Shown here piece by piece: positions 1 through 53,334 of a stretch of 64,000 nucleotides of DNA. Each line of letters starts with the position of its first letter. The first letter of the stretch is position 1. The position numbers and the translations under genes are program-made. Under the pieces are notes generated by a model. That model searched no databases. It was not told the DNA's origin and saw only the letters and a program-made list of their open reading frames with translations. The DNA comes from Pogonophryne albipinna (lineage: Eukaryota > Chordata > Actinopteri > Perciformes > Artedidraconidae). Location of the stretch: NCBI GenBank assembly GCA_028583405.1, contig CM053260.1:12670660-12734659 (forward strand), written 5' to 3'.

Positions 1-868
1 CTGCATTGCAAATAGCATTAATCTCTCCTAACGGTCTTACTTATTCATCCACTAGTTTCGACAATAGTTGATATTCTACATAAATGATGTGATCATGGGT
101 TACTTAGTCTGTCCCTGTTTACAGACTGAGCCCTCTTGTTTGACACGGCAGTGTTTGTTGTGTTTCAAGCTTTCAAGTTCCTGACAAACAAAGTACAAAA
201 AAGCAAAACTAAAACACTTGACCAGCTCATGTTTGGTCACGGACGACCTGATGACCTGAGTCAATATTATTGTCACTCAGTGTCTTCATGTTTTACAGGT
301 GCTCAAGTGTGCAGGTGCTCAAGTCAAAGTTGAAAACAATTATGTCAAAGGACTGCCAAGGGCAATGTGAAAGCCACTGGTTCTGCTTTGATAAACATGT
401 GCATGCAGATGATACAATATATGGATCTGTTTTGTAAATTGTTAGGGTTCACAATTTCAGTCGTGTTATTTTTTGCTTAACAGCTGAAAAAGTATGTAAA
501 CTGTCAGATTATGATCACATCAGGCATCTTATCATTCCAATTCAAAAAATAAATATCCTTAAATGTGAGGTTAGTCTAGACAAATGTTTGTAATCTGTCC
601 TGATGTTCATGATTGAAACAAAAATGTTTTCAACCTTAGAGATGTACTTTAGCTAACTGTTACCACTGTCAGAACGTTTCTGTTGCAAGTTACATAGCCT
701 ACTACATGACAGTAAACATAATGTCAAAAATACACTGCCCCTTTAAAAACGTCATTAGAAAACTGAAAAGGATTAGATTTACAGTACATAGGCTATGTTT
801 CATCTTCTTGTCGGTGCAGTGCTGTATGCTCTGTGCCTAACCAGCCCTTTCTCTCTGTCTCCTTACAG
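1..868 (+). other. slc38a3: slc38a3 intron (3' part), no exon seen
   Basis: AT-rich sequence upstream of the penultimate slc38a3 exon. I looked for the preceding exon of the transporter (the segment before the conserved GATSAP motif) and found no plausible coding stretch with splice sites. It ends in a pyrimidine-rich acceptor tract (ctctctgtctccttacag) at 849-868. Confidence 0.6.
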
Positions 869-972
869 GTGCCACGTCGGCGCCATGCCTCATTTTCATC
901 TTCCCTGCTGTCTTTTACATCCGCATCGTTCCCAAAGAAGATGAACCCATGAATTCTGTTCCTAAAATACTG
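869..972 (+). CDS. slc38a3: slc38a3 penultimate coding exon
   Basis: Acceptor ccttacag before 869 and donor gtgagg at 973. The exon begins in phase 1 (GT completes the Gly of GATSAP) and ends at a codon boundary after KIL. Confidence 0.9.
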
Positions 973-1209
973 GTGAGGCCTTGAAGTCATTCTCTCTTTA
1001 TTGATTCGTTAAGCTAATTTGGTGATTATCCTGTGTGATATAGGCTTTCTTCTTGATACTCACTGTCTGTGTGACTGTCTGTGCTCCTTTTCTCAACCTC
1101 TCAGGCTGCCTGTTTTGCTGCTCTGGGGGTCATCTTCATGGTGATGAGTCTGAGCTTCATCATCATCGACTGGAGCACAGGGGGCGGTCTCGCTGCTGGA
1201 GGCCACTAG
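869..1209 (+). CDS. slc38a3: slc38a3, last two coding exons (SNAT3 glutamine transporter)
   Basis: This is the C-terminal end of sodium-coupled neutral amino acid transporter 3, a plasma-membrane system N carrier that moves glutamine, histidine and asparagine with Na+ and counter-transports H+. Coding exons are 869-972 and 1105-1209, joined by a 132-bp GT-AG intron. The first reads ATSAPCLIFIFPAVFYIRI and continues with a charged loop (VPKEDEP). The second encodes a final membrane helix (GVIFMVMSLSFIIIDW) and a short Gly/Ala tail ending in GGH and TAG. The GATSAP motif, the FPA.FY helix and the MSLSFIIIDW helix match SLC38A3 better than SLC38A5 or SLC38A1/2 as I recall those families. The rest of the gene lies left of the window. 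Its position directly upstream of gnai2 matches human 3p21.31 and supports the call. Confidence 0.92.
1105..1209 (+). CDS. slc38a3: slc38a3 last coding exon
   Basis: Acceptor cctctcag before 1105. It holds 34 codons plus TAG at 1207-1209 and encodes the last transmembrane helix and the C-terminal GGH. Confidence 0.9.
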   Translation, partial: AACFAALGVIFMVMSLSFIIIDWSTGGGLAAGGH

Positions 1210-3880
1210 ATGCTGCCTTAGTGTGTGAGCTTCAGACAGGGGGAAACATAACTGGTCAATGTAAAGGGAGCTCTGTCACCTTAGTGGAAACACACTAACA
1301 GTGTGTTGGTTGGAATCACACTGCTCAAGTTAAATTAACTTTTTGACTGTAACTTAACACATATCTGAACAAAATCCTTGCTTAATGATGTTGTATAATT
1401 CAGTTTAGTGCAATTGTGATGCACATTTTATAAATAATCAGGACTATACAGGGTATATTTTTATTACCATCTGTTATTGCGACTTTAATTTACACACAAA
1501 CAACTGCAGCTGGTACTGTATAGAAAAAGAAGGAATGCTTGTCTGTAAGGTTGAAGACAGGAAGGCTTCAGAACATGCATGAGAAATAACTATACACATT
1601 ATATACATTCATTATTTTCATTGCGACGCACAAAAATACAATAGAATCAGATGATCTCATCCTGAACTAGCTGCACTCTGAACTATTTATCACTATAAAA
1701 CAAAAACAAAAGTGCTTTAAGGCTTTAGAGTGCAGTGACACTTCATTATATGATCTGTCGAGTTGTTAAATACTGTGTCACACAAAGCTCTTGTTCCAGA
1801 TCAACTCCATTCAGAAACCCTGGTTCCTTTTAGCATTTGGAACAGCACACAAACACAGAGCAACAACAGGAGTATATATTTATTTAGCTACTATATCTTT
1901 GTTTTTTAATTTCAAATAGACTATATTTAACTACTGTATATGATAAATACAATAATCCAAATATATCACAATATAGTTTTTTTTGTTTGAGCTTACAGTA
2001 TATAAATGATGGAAATATTTACGACGATATTTTAAATGTTTGATAAAATGCAAACAGCTTGCTCTTAGGGTTATACCTCCTTCATAGAACTTTTAACACA
2101 CATGCCGAACTTTGACCTTAAATATAAACTCAGTACAGCTACAGCTAGTTTTAGCCTAACAGTTCATTACCCCCTTAACATGTTTGTTCCCCCTTTACAA
2201 GTCTCATTCAGTTTTTATACATTCACAAACCAAACTTTATACCATATTAAATGATTAAATAAGATCTTAATATGTACCTTCAGGTTTAAACAATTCGTTG
2301 AACTTAAATGACACATCTAGTCAAAATCCAAATGTTAAATGAAAGGAATAATTGGGGATATTTCCTTATTCACTTTCTTCGAGAGTTGCAGAGATGGGAA
2401 AATTAAAACCACTCTTACATATGTGTGCAGCAGATACATACAACCAGGATATGGTAACAAGGGGGGAAACAGCCTGGCTCTGTCCTGGGGTCAAAAGCCT
2501 GGCAGCACCTCTAAAGCTCACTATCAAAGACTTAAAATCCGGGAGTCACTTACCTCTCGTGAAACATCCAGTAATGCAGAGCAGGTTTTTGACTATAAAG
2601 CAATGCACATATCAAATAACGTATTCAAATGAAACACACAACTAAGGGTCATTTAGGGTCATATTTTTTAAAGATAATTTAGGTTAACCCAACCAAGCTC
2701 AATGGGTTCTTAACAATTCCTGGCTACACAAAATGGATTTGTAAAGATGAACCCACTGGTGGGACTGCAAGAATTTAACAAGTTAATTTTTATTAATTTG
2801 AAGATGTATTATGCTTCTGTGATTCCTTCGTAACTTTGTTGCCTTACTGGTTTTTAGTATATTGATCTGCTTTCACGCTTGTTGACTGTTTAGACTTGCG
2901 GTTAATGTTTCGCGTGTTGTTAAGTCCAGTCCGTCCTGTTGTTGGTTTGGTGAATTCATTCTGACACTGTCATGTTATTGTGATTCTGTACATTTGGCAT
3001 CTTAAAGTGAAGTGTATTGAGGTGAAATCCTGTGATCTAGTTGTTAAATTGTTATATTAGTATTATGAAGCCCTTTTAAACGTTTTACATGAAACAATGT
3101 TTAGTTGTTTAATTGTATGGATGTGGATGGATACTTTAGGTGAATGTTGCTTCTCACAATATAACTACAACTTGCATATAAATTAACTTTTTACAGATTA
3201 CAGGAGATTTCGTTTTACATAGAAACCACAAATGTGTTTAATAACAGCAGAAAAGGTTTAAGCCTAAGAAAAATAAAAATGTGCTGCTCTTTCCCCAAAG
3301 ATCTTATATTTTATCACAATTCTAAGGCTTCAGAAAAGTCCTATGCAAGTCATCACTTCTTTCATTATATTTATGAATATCATATTTGCAGTTTTCTTTT
3401 TTACAGATAAATTATTTACCACAGCCGAGGAAATATTCACACACCAAACTCCGTCTTGCTGTGGTTGTTGTGGGGTTATTGAAGGTTTAGTTTTTGTCAC
3501 GTTGAGTGAATTTGTTCTTCACTTTTAGTGATCATGCCAAAATAACAACTGACTACCTACTGGATTGAAATGCCTTTAACTTTCAAACAGATATCACTGT
3601 TTCAATATCACACGCATTTCAAATATGCATTCTTCATTTACCAAAAAAAACAACAATGTGACATTTTATTATAGCTGTTGTTTCAGACATATATTTTTGG
3701 AAATGACACTATGATAAAATGATAATTAGATATATGAATTTTGGTGAATAAAATGCGGCTTTATATAAATAATGTATATAAATGTAAACCTTGTATATCG
3801 TGATGCATATTTACAGTAGCTTGTGTAAATAGCAGGGACTGCTTTAGTTTGGCAATAAAATAATTGTAGATGTTTTTACA
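1210..3880 (+). other. slc38a3: slc38a3 3'UTR (inferred) and following sequence
   Basis: AT-rich sequence without a supportable reading frame. AATAAA signals lie at 3747-3752 and 3854-3859, and the second is followed by a GT-rich stretch near 3880-3895. If the second is the real poly(A) signal the 3'UTR is about 2.65 kb. Nearer signals could also be used, so the end is an inference. Confidence 0.5.
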
Positions 3881-4365
3881 TTGCCTCTGTTGTCATCATT
3901 TCCCCTTCACTGAAACCAATATTTGTTTTAGCAGCACACATTAAAGGGGAATGGGTTTAAGACATGTAACATATCCGCCGTACAGGTTTTTGGTGTGTTG
4001 CTAATGGTTTGTACCCGATAATTTATGATCGACAATGTAGGAGTATACTAAATTCATCCCAAATAAACATAGTTATGTACATGATTTAAGAAATTGTTTG
4101 GAAAGTGTTCTTATATATGTCGAGGCTAAGCTATGTTGACCTAAAAAAAACATTAGACCCAAACTTTAGGTTGTCATGATCCCTCAATGCTGACCTTGTT
4201 ATGTCAACATTCAGCAAGTTTTTGCTATAAGACATAGACAATACTTATTTAATATTTGATATGGGAAAAACAGCAGACAAACACTATGTTTATGTATTTC
4301 TGACACCTAAGGCATTCATTTATATGTTCTGCTACACTCAATAACTTGTTTACCAACAACTACGA

Positions 4366-4640
4366 CTATGGCTGGGGTAGTGTGTGGTCATCTACCAATC
4401 AGAAGGTTTGATCCCAGCCCCTGCAGTCAACATATCATTGTATCCCTCGGAAATCTAACTCACTTAACCCCAAGTTGCTCTTGGCATGGCCAACAGTGTG
4501 TAAATGTGTGTGAATGTTAGTCAACCCTGAGCATACGGCACCTTATGGCAGCCTCTGCCTCTTTATGAATGAGTGAATGCTGACTTGTGTAAAAGAGCTT
4601 TTAGGGGTCGTAAATGCAGTCCACTAACCATTTACCGGAA
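4366..4640 (+). repeat. tRNA-derived SINE, + orientation
   Basis: The stretch starts with a degenerate tRNA-like head whose B-box-like GGTTTGATCCC is at about 4405. A body follows with the familiar fish SINE phrases 'ggcagcctctgcc' and 'tgtgtgaatg', and the tail reads 'gagcttttaggggtcg'. It lies in the slc38a3-gnai2 spacer. The rest of 3880-5100 shows no gene. Confidence 0.65.
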
Positions 4641-4825
4641 GACACCTAAAAGAGTCTCAGAAAAGTGGGAGAGCAACACTTAGTGTAGTATAGAAAGGTG
4701 AATTAGCAATAAAACATTTTGAATTTCACACATTCACTTAGTATATAACCAGGGTTGTCACTTGTCAGATAAGAATATTACATTTAAAGCTCATAAGCCT
4801 TTTTTCAAATTAAGCAAAAAATGCC

Positions 4826-4946
4826 TCTTATGTCTATAATTGTATACCCTTATTCACAGAGTATGGCCAAGCAACGTTCATCTAATGTCTTATGTCTATA
4901 ATTGTATACCCTTATTCACAGAGTATGGCCAAGCAACGTTCATCTA
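4826..4946. repeat. 62-bp tandem duplication
   Basis: Two near-identical copies lie head to tail (4826-4887 and 4888-4946), each starting 'tcttatgtctataattg'. No difference is visible over the shared 59 bases, which points to a recent duplication. Confidence 0.9.
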
Positions 4947-5099
4947 CCAGAGAACAATATCTACTAATGTCCATTTGGGGGCGCTATTAACCAACTCTTC
5001 TGTCAGCATGAGAATCTGATATTGTATTTATAAAATAAGCCCGATAGCCATTTTAATATCCCTTCCTGCATCCTAACGAAAGAAAATCCTGCTACTGCA

Positions 5100-5788
5100 C
5101 ATTTCGTTCAAAGTTAGCTGTATAGCATTAGCATCATGTTGTCTGAGGGGCTTCGTCCATGTGAGCTGCAGAGGACTGGCGCAGCGCCCACTGCAGTCTG
5201 CACACGGCACTGCTGAACGCACGCCTCACTAGCCTGCGCTCTAATTGGTTCCACGCCGGCTGCTCACGTCTTTGGGAGAGCTCACCTGTTTTAATTGGGC
5301 TATCGCGAGTTGTTCAAGTGACGTCGGTGCGACTGGTCGACAACTTGTAATCGTCAATGGGGCATGAGTAAATTACATATCTGAGGATAACAACCAAAGG
5401 CACTGCCGCATTCGTGCTTCCCACCAGGCCGACAAGACAGCTGAGACCGTGTGCAGCACCGGAGCAGCAAGCACAGGCATCTCAGTCTGTGAACGGTGGC
5501 AGGACAGAGGGCTGTGAGCGTTTCGATGGACCTGGCCTGGTTGTAAGAAACCAAATGATTTGGGTGCATCTGCCTCATCTTTGAGCTCACACTTGCACAG
5601 GAGAGCAGGTACACTGACTTTTTAAGCCAGGGTAAAAACTCTGGAATCGGTTGAGTTCCTCTCTAGCAGGCAGTGCTGGACGCAGGAGCTGCTTCATTGT
5701 TATTCTTGGCATCAGCTGGCACGCTAAGACCGTCAAAATTGAATCCTTTTTTTCCGCAAGTGGTCGGTGCGCCCCTGCGTTTGGAGCC
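5100..5788 (+). promoter_or_regulatory. gnai2: gnai2 promoter and 5'UTR region
   Basis: Sequence composition changes from AT-rich to GC-richer with CpGs just upstream of the gnai2 start codon. Visible motifs are inverted CCAAT boxes (ATTGG at 5244-5248 and in 'ttaattggg' near 5291), an E-box-like CACCTG near 5282 and a CRE-like TGACGTCG at 5319-5326. No TATA box is convincing. The transcription start is unknown and is probably between about 5340 and 5600. The frame upstream of the ATG is open back to 5651 but contains no in-frame ATG, so it is treated as 5'UTR. Confidence 0.55.
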
Positions 5789-46249
<40,461 letters not shown>

Positions 46250-46309
46250 AGGTAGGCTAGAGGGATGATGAAATATAAAATGTTTTCTAACACATTCATG
46301 TGGCCTTAA

Positions 46310-47319
<1,010 letters not shown>

Positions 47320-47684
47320 TTAAGGTTAAATCAGTCGATAAGTTGATCAAACAGAAAATAACCGGCAACAATTTGATTGATTGACGACTCACTAATTGAC
47401 TTGAATTGGTCTATGGCACAAGCCTTCTGGCTCTATTTTCCCAATTGTGAATATATGTAGGTTTTCTTACTTTGTCATAACGGTAATCTATGTGTCTTTG
47501 TCATTTTAATTAAGCACAATTAAGCATTGATTATCTAATTAACATCATCCATGTCTGCGTGATTTACTGTAGTTGACGTGAAGCAGTTTAAACATGATAC
47601 ATTAGTAGACATTAATACAAATCATTGCTCTTTGAATGTATTTATCTAAAGGTGCTTTTTCTTGTCGTCTTTCTGTTCCTTCAG

Positions 47685-48860
47685 GAGAATGCCTGACGCA
47701 CACTGCATGAGAGACTGCAACAGCCATGTGATGATACTGCTTTTCATAATGAAAACCATAAGAGACTTGACTCTTAGAGCACATACTTTAAAGAACTTCA
47801 ACAATCACAGATTTGCAACCATTACATTCTCTGTTTATTGTGTTGATTTAAAAAAATATATATATATATTTCTTATGGCTCTTGATTAGGGTTCTCATAC
47901 TGTCCATACTGAGTACCTGTAAATAGATATATGACCAAGCCCCCTTTTATTGTTTTTTAAATTGAATTTGTAACATAAATGATATTATCCCACTGGCTTA
48001 AGTGGAAAACATGTTAGAAGAGGGAAACTTATCATAATATTAACCAATCTTTCCCATCATAATACATAGTAAATGAAAATAGAGCAATATTAAAGTATTT
48101 TACATCCTTAATAGGACTTTCAGGACTAGTTTAAGGATGACTTTTAGTCTGCAGTTATATGATTTTAAGAGTCTCATTTGTTTTGTATTCAGACCTCTTT
48201 GAGTTGTTAGGGGTTTCATTTGAATCCTTATTTGCTTTTGAAGTTTAATAAGAAGTAACAACATGAAAAAATAATATTTTATAAAAATGAAATTACTTTA
48301 TCTTAACTAATGTTGGCATTTGATGAACCCTCTGACTGCACAGAGCTTATTTTTTTGAAGAAAACAAACCAGCATGGAGAATGAACATGGATGAAGGGAA
48401 ATGCTTTTGTACAATGTTTACACAGAATCCACCATTATACTTCAGTGCATTGTTCTGCATGACCGTCCATAGATTAGCGTGTATCTTCCACAACTGAATA
48501 ACATTCCTGAGTAAGTTCTACAAAGAAACACAACGTAAATGGTTTTGTGTCACTTTTAAGATATCTACAATATGTTTAAGTGGTAATGTCTGTTCCTAAC
48601 ATGGATGTTCTGTTTTTTCTGTTCCATTTTAAGTTTGTTTTTACATATGTTTGTGCCTTGATATCTGTTTACACATGTTATTTAGAGACATACTATCTCC
48701 ATAGTGTGAATTAGGGCTATTTCAATTCCACTGTATTTCACATTACACATGATTTAAGATGCACCACAACAAAGAGACACATGGATGATAGTCTTTCAAT
48801 AATATTAAGAAAAGAGTCATTCAATTGTTTTATGTAAATAAAGTTTGCTCACTTGATCTT
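47685..48860 (+). other. gnai2: gnai2 3'UTR last exon (non-coding)
   Basis: AT-rich sequence after the inferred acceptor, with AATAAA at 48837-48842 as the likely poly(A) signal. There is no reading frame of note. The exon would be about 1.15-1.2 kb. Confidence 0.65.
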
Positions 48861-50290
48861 TTATTTTCAATGTGATGGGTCAAAAGAAAATGCACTTAAC
48901 ACACATTAATCTCCATGAATGGACCTAAACTCTACTGAAATGCAAATTAAAAAAATGATATAAAAGGGACTTTAGATTTAATATATATGATTCTGAAATG
49001 GACCATTACACACACACTAAACTGTTTTACTTTTGGTACTTAAGTATTCCTTGATGCCAATACTTTTGTACTTGTACTCAAGTAAGTGTTTAACTTCTAA
49101 CTAACAGAATATTTTTTAAATGTATCACTTATTTTACTTTAGTGAAAAATCTGATTACTTTTTCCACCTCTGTATGTAAGAGAGGGTTGCACTTGCATTG
49201 CAGTAAAGGATTTAGGTTTAATTTGTCACAGCTTTCTCATAATAAACCCAGAGATACATTTCCTTTGAAGTAAATATGTTATAATTTGGTCATTACTGGC
49301 TGTACATTTACTGAAGTATTATTCTGAGGTCTGGAGAACTGGTTCTTTTAAAATTCAGATTGTACATAAACATGAGCTCATGATACATTTAGAGGTTTCT
49401 GAAAACACCAACAGTTGTTCATCTGGTTACAAAACAGTTTAAGGCCCAAAGAAGAGAAATTATACATTGACATCTAACGAAAAAAGGTTCAGAAAAGCTG
49501 CATAGAACTGTCTTTAGCGTAATTTTTGTTGTATTATTTTCTGTTTTTAAATAATCTCACAGCTTCTCCGATCTGGCTGATACATACCCCTATTGGTTTG
49601 TAACCCCACTCGACTCAACTACTTAGCAGAATGCCTTTGTAAAGAAGTGAAAACCCAACCTCAGTTACACTTGGATGCAATCTACACAATCTAACAATGT
49701 CATACTCTTGTGCTTGAAAGTCCTGAGCAGATCCATCACAACTGGGGCTGAATTAAGGTGTTATAAACGTCTTAGGTGAGGTGAGGAGTTCAGTCATCAA
49801 TGGGTTGCTTATATGCAAATTAAATGAGAACATCAATCGAGCTGTGTTTGCATTTCTTACACCCATTAAAGAAAGAATTGGGAATGGACCGTATGCATTC
49901 CTCAGACTGTTATAAAGGGTGTGAAAAGGTTTATATGCAGAGACAATGGAGAATGTTAAAAAGGGAGGTACTGTTCACAAACATCCACAAGGTGGCGTCA
50001 TGCAGATTTGAGATGTATGCAGACATAAGAGGCGTTTAAGCACAGCAGTTCACACCATTTACTAGTGACATGTTATACTCTGCATTCATCTCACCTACAC
50101 ATTAGGTGTTAGTCTACCACAACCTTGTTCAACTAAAGTGTATAATATCCACTTTATAATATAACATATTCATTATCAGTGATGTAAAAAATCCAACAGA
50201 TGTTCGTCCAATAGAAAAAAAGTTCAAAAGGTCCTGTGATCGATCAATATATTTATGTTCAATGAAAATTTCCTAATATTCAAACTCCGG
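48861..50290. other. gnai2-inka1 intergenic spacer
   Basis: No gene recognised. The segment 49025-49165 ('acttaagtattccttg', 'tactcaagtaagtg') resembles a common fish repeat built on 'tacttaagta' motifs. The remainder is AT-rich and unremarkable. Confidence 0.5.
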
Positions 50291-50532
50291 AACACTTAGA
50301 GAAGGAACCTTTTGCTCACACAGGGAGGGAGCTAGTTTCAGCAGACTCACTATTGGCTGATTTGGTAATGCCCTGCGCTGATTGGCTGCTGGGAAAACCT
50401 CAGCATCGTCAAAAACCCCTGACAGACCTTCATATGGATCAGAGGGGTAATACAGCCCACAGACACTCTGGCTCTATTCAACTGTGAATCTCTGCAGCTG
50501 TGGATTGTGCTGAGATTCATTTAAATGCTTAG
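50290..50532 (+). promoter_or_regulatory. inka1: inka1 promoter and 5'UTR exon 1 (inferred)
   Basis: Two inverted CCAAT boxes (ATTGG at 50352-50356 and 50381-50385) lie 30 bp apart. About 150 bp downstream a donor AG|GTGAGT at 50533 ends what looks like a non-coding first exon. The transcription start is not visible. No TATA box is convincing. Confidence 0.5.
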
Positions 50533-50628
50533 GTGAGTGGTTAATACTAATTTTTTACTATATCTGTCTTAGTAGTGAAACACTTTCAAAGCCCATTTCA
50601 TATCTAATGTATCATGTTTTTGTTGCAG

Positions 50629-50678
50629 AAACAACAGGATTCTGAACATCACTACAGGAATTAACTTTAAAAGATATG
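50629..50678 (+). CDS. inka1: inka1 exon carrying only the start codon
   Basis: This 50-bp exon lies between acceptor tgttgcag and donor gtaagt. Its final three bases are the ATG, so the coding content is one codon. Confidence 0.8.
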
Positions 50679-52806
50679 GTAAGTCTTTCCCACGTGCTTT
50701 TATATTTTTCAATCGTTTTCTAGATGCATTGCAGTGGCTTGTAATTGCAAAGGTCTTTGCTTAGGACCCTTGGCAGGAACACATTGTAAAGTATTTTCAG
50801 TTTAAGTGAGTGCACATGTTTCTGCTGATTCTTAAAGTTTTCCCTCTACTGGCTGTTCTTTTTTGGGAAGCTTGAGTGTTTAATCCCCCAAGTCACTGTT
50901 AATGCAAACCTAACTGTCCTTGCCAATTGTGTACAACTTGGTGAATCACTTCTAGTTGTGTGAAGGCAGTCAAGGAGAGCAGGGCATTTTAAGAGGTGCA
51001 GACTGACCACTGAGTCCCACTGAGGATGTCTCTTGTATCTCAGATAAGTCTCCCCCAGGGGCCAAATGGTTCAGCACCCACAGCTGTGACAACATCATGG
51101 CATTGTGTTGTCCGTGCATCTCCAAGCCAAACACTGGCATGCCAGGGAGATTCCACTAAAAATAAATATCATAATAGAAACCTAAAAACGAAATGTATTA
51201 CAGCAAATTATTTTACTTTGGACATTTTTTGGAGTCTACTCTGATCCACAGGAAAGTTTGGTAAAACTGTATTTTTGGTTTGATGATTGTACAGATCATG
51301 TTGCATCAACTGGTACAAATTGTTTTTTAGTTTATCTGAAGGCTGGATGATGATATGATTCATAATTAATGAACGATGATTGTGTAATTCCAAAATGTGG
51401 TTGTCATTTCCTGCTTTATTAATACACTCCAGTCAACATCCTTTGAGTAAGGGGAATCCAGAGAGGATATGTGCCTCGGCACTCCTCCACGATTCAGCTC
51501 TACTTTGTTCAAACTTCCCTTATCGTTTAAAGTTGCAGTAAGACTTTTCCCAATACAACATGTGCATATTGTCCACAAAGCCACAACTTTTCCTTTTCTG
51601 GGAACTGCAAGGGATAGTCTCCAAAAAGCTGCTCTGAGGTTTTTCAGGAATGCTTCACTTGTTATATGGTCATAGAGCACAGTGATCTCAGCTGGTAAAA
51701 ATCTTATTGGCCCAGTTCTGAAAATAACAGGGAATTGTGTCTCAGCTAAGCCAGCCTAACTGCTCTGTAGACTCTTGCAAAAGACATCAAAGCTTTGTTT
51801 GGTTTTAAGTGTTGCTTTTAAATATACTTTGCCAATTTTTCCATCACCACTAACTCTTTGTCTTTTTATTGTGTAGCTGTGTTTAGGAGACTCTCCTGAC
51901 TGCCTTCGGGACCAAATGCAGTGCATGATCAGATCCCTGCAGGACCTGAAGCAGATAAGCAGGCCAAGGCCACTGAGTGAACCGTGTGCTCGCTCCTTTG
52001 CTGTGACTCGGCTCTGCAAACAGAGGGCGCAGCAAGAGAGACTCGCTCGTCTGCGTGTCTCTGACTCCAGTGAAGCCAGCACATATGACTCTGCCTGCTG
52101 CCTGGCCAGCCCCCTGGAAGAAGACGAAGAGCATCAGGAGCATGAGCGATTGACACAAGGCTCCCCGAGCAGTGAGAAGAGTATGGACGTTGACTCGGGA
52201 TACTCAGAGGCTTCTTGGCAGGATGAAGGTGTGGTGCTGAGGAGAACCAGGAATGTGAGAGTCTCCTCTTCTGCCTGCCTCCGCACAAACAGAGGAGCTT
52301 CTGGAAGAATCCGGCCCAAATCGACCTCCGACGCCTGCCTCGAGCGCTGGACCGCATTTGAAGCCAGCAACCCAGAGGACTGGACGACCTCGCTGCTGAG
52401 CCGCAGCAGGAACAGACAGCCTCTGGTTCTGGGGGACAACAGCTTTGCTGACCTGATAAAGAACTGGATGGACCTACCAGAGTGTCCTGAGCCAGCAGAA
52501 CTAAAGCCCCATGTGGGGCGGCGCATGGCCAAAGACATTTTGATCAACATGCGGCGCAGACTAGCAGGGATGTCTAAAAATGTTGAGGTGAGGCAGAGGA
52601 CAGCAGACTTGACGAGGGTCAGCAGGGCTGCGGAGGACCCCAAGCGGATGTCCTGTCCTGTGGGGCTCCAGGCGCTCAAACCTTTCTTTCACCAGTCCCA
52701 CACAGGCCTACACCAACCAGACACTGACTTCCACCATTTCACTGCTCTCATGAAGACAGGCAGCCGACAACCCATTATATGCAATGACATTATCGGATAT
52801 ATTTAA
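50629..52806 (+). CDS. inka1: inka1, PAK4 inhibitor Inka box protein 1
   Basis: Inhibitor of the kinase PAK4 with roles in actin and neural-crest/craniofacial development in vertebrates. The ATG (50676-50678) is the last codon-sized triplet of a 50-bp exon (50629-50678). Coding resumes at 51877 with CTG TGT TTA and runs to TAA at 52804-52806, giving 310 residues. Features in order: the N-terminal MQCMIRSLQDLKQI helix, an acidic stretch near 80, MDVDSGYSEASWQDE (about 104-118), RPKSTSDACLERW (about 147-159), the Inka box WTTSLLSRSRNRQPLVLGDN and onwards to LPE (about 170-203), and the C-terminal second inhibitor-like motif SRQPIICND (297-305). The C-terminal motif separates INKA1 from INKA2, which lacks it. 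The next gene is uba7, as in human. The poly(A) signal AATAAA is at 52896-52901. Confidence 0.93.
50679..51876 (+). other. inka1: inka1 intron
   Basis: This 1.2-kb GT-AG intron has no other gene recognised in it. Confidence 0.7.
51877..52806 (+). CDS. inka1: inka1 main coding exon
   Basis: Acceptor attgtgtag before 51877, then 309 codons and TAA. It contains both the Inka box and the C-terminal RQPIICND motif. Confidence 0.93.
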   Translation: MCLGDSPDCLRDQMQCMIRSLQDLKQISRPRPLSEPCARSFAVTRLCKQRAQQERLARLRVSDSSEASTYDSACCLASPLEEDEEHQEHERLTQGSPSSEKSMDVDSGYSEASWQDEGVVLRRTRNVRVSSSACLRTNRGASGRIRPKSTSDACLERWTAFEASNPEDWTTSLLSRSRNRQPLVLGDNSFADLIKNWMDLPECPEPAELKPHVGRRMAKDILINMRRRLAGMSKNVEVRQRTADLTRVSRAAEDPKRMSCPVGLQALKPFFHQSHTGLHQPDTDFHHFTALMKTGSRQPIICNDIIGYI

Positions 52807-53334
52807 GTGAGGCTCCAGCCTGACCGTTCAAATGAATTGTGAAAAGATGGTTCTGTTTTTATATTGGATTTTGCCCACAATGTTGATACATCTGTAATAA
52901 AGGTATTTTGTATTTAATGAAAATGTGTTCTCTTTCTTCCTGAGTATGAGCTGCCATACTGTAAACATTTTAACAGTTTGACAAATTGTGACAACTTTCA
53001 AGCTTCTTACAGTCATCTTCATGTAAATGTTGTGTTACAGTGGGGAAAGTTGTCTGCCGTTAAGCTCAATTTTACAGTCTTTCGAGACTGAGTGGTTGGG
53101 AGTAAAATCGCCCACAAGCCAAATAAATATAGTATATCAGCATCTTAGCTCAATCAACTCTAACAGTAAAGGCCTTAAAGCTTTAAAAACGAAGCAATTT
53201 CAACAGGATCTTTTTTTCTCGTTAAAATGTGAGGTTGAGTGTGTGATGTGATCACCATAGAAAAGTATGTTCGTGACTAATTAAAAAGACGGTAAGGGAA
53301 CTGAAGTCTTTTAGTGAAGTACACAGCACCACAT

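Noticed and set aside
136..333. Open frame in the slc38a3 intron as an upstream exon
   Set aside because: No transporter-like helix or matching splice phase. It does not resemble the segment that precedes GATSAP.
5651..5788. In-frame open stretch upstream of the gnai2 ATG suggesting a 46-residue N-terminal extension
   Set aside because: It starts at TTG, has no in-frame ATG, and an extension would bury the Met-Gly-Cys lipid-anchor site. It is treated as 5'UTR.
52134..52679. 181-codon minus-strand frame over inka1
   Set aside because: Antisense shadow of the inka1 main exon, which has clear family motifs on the plus strand.
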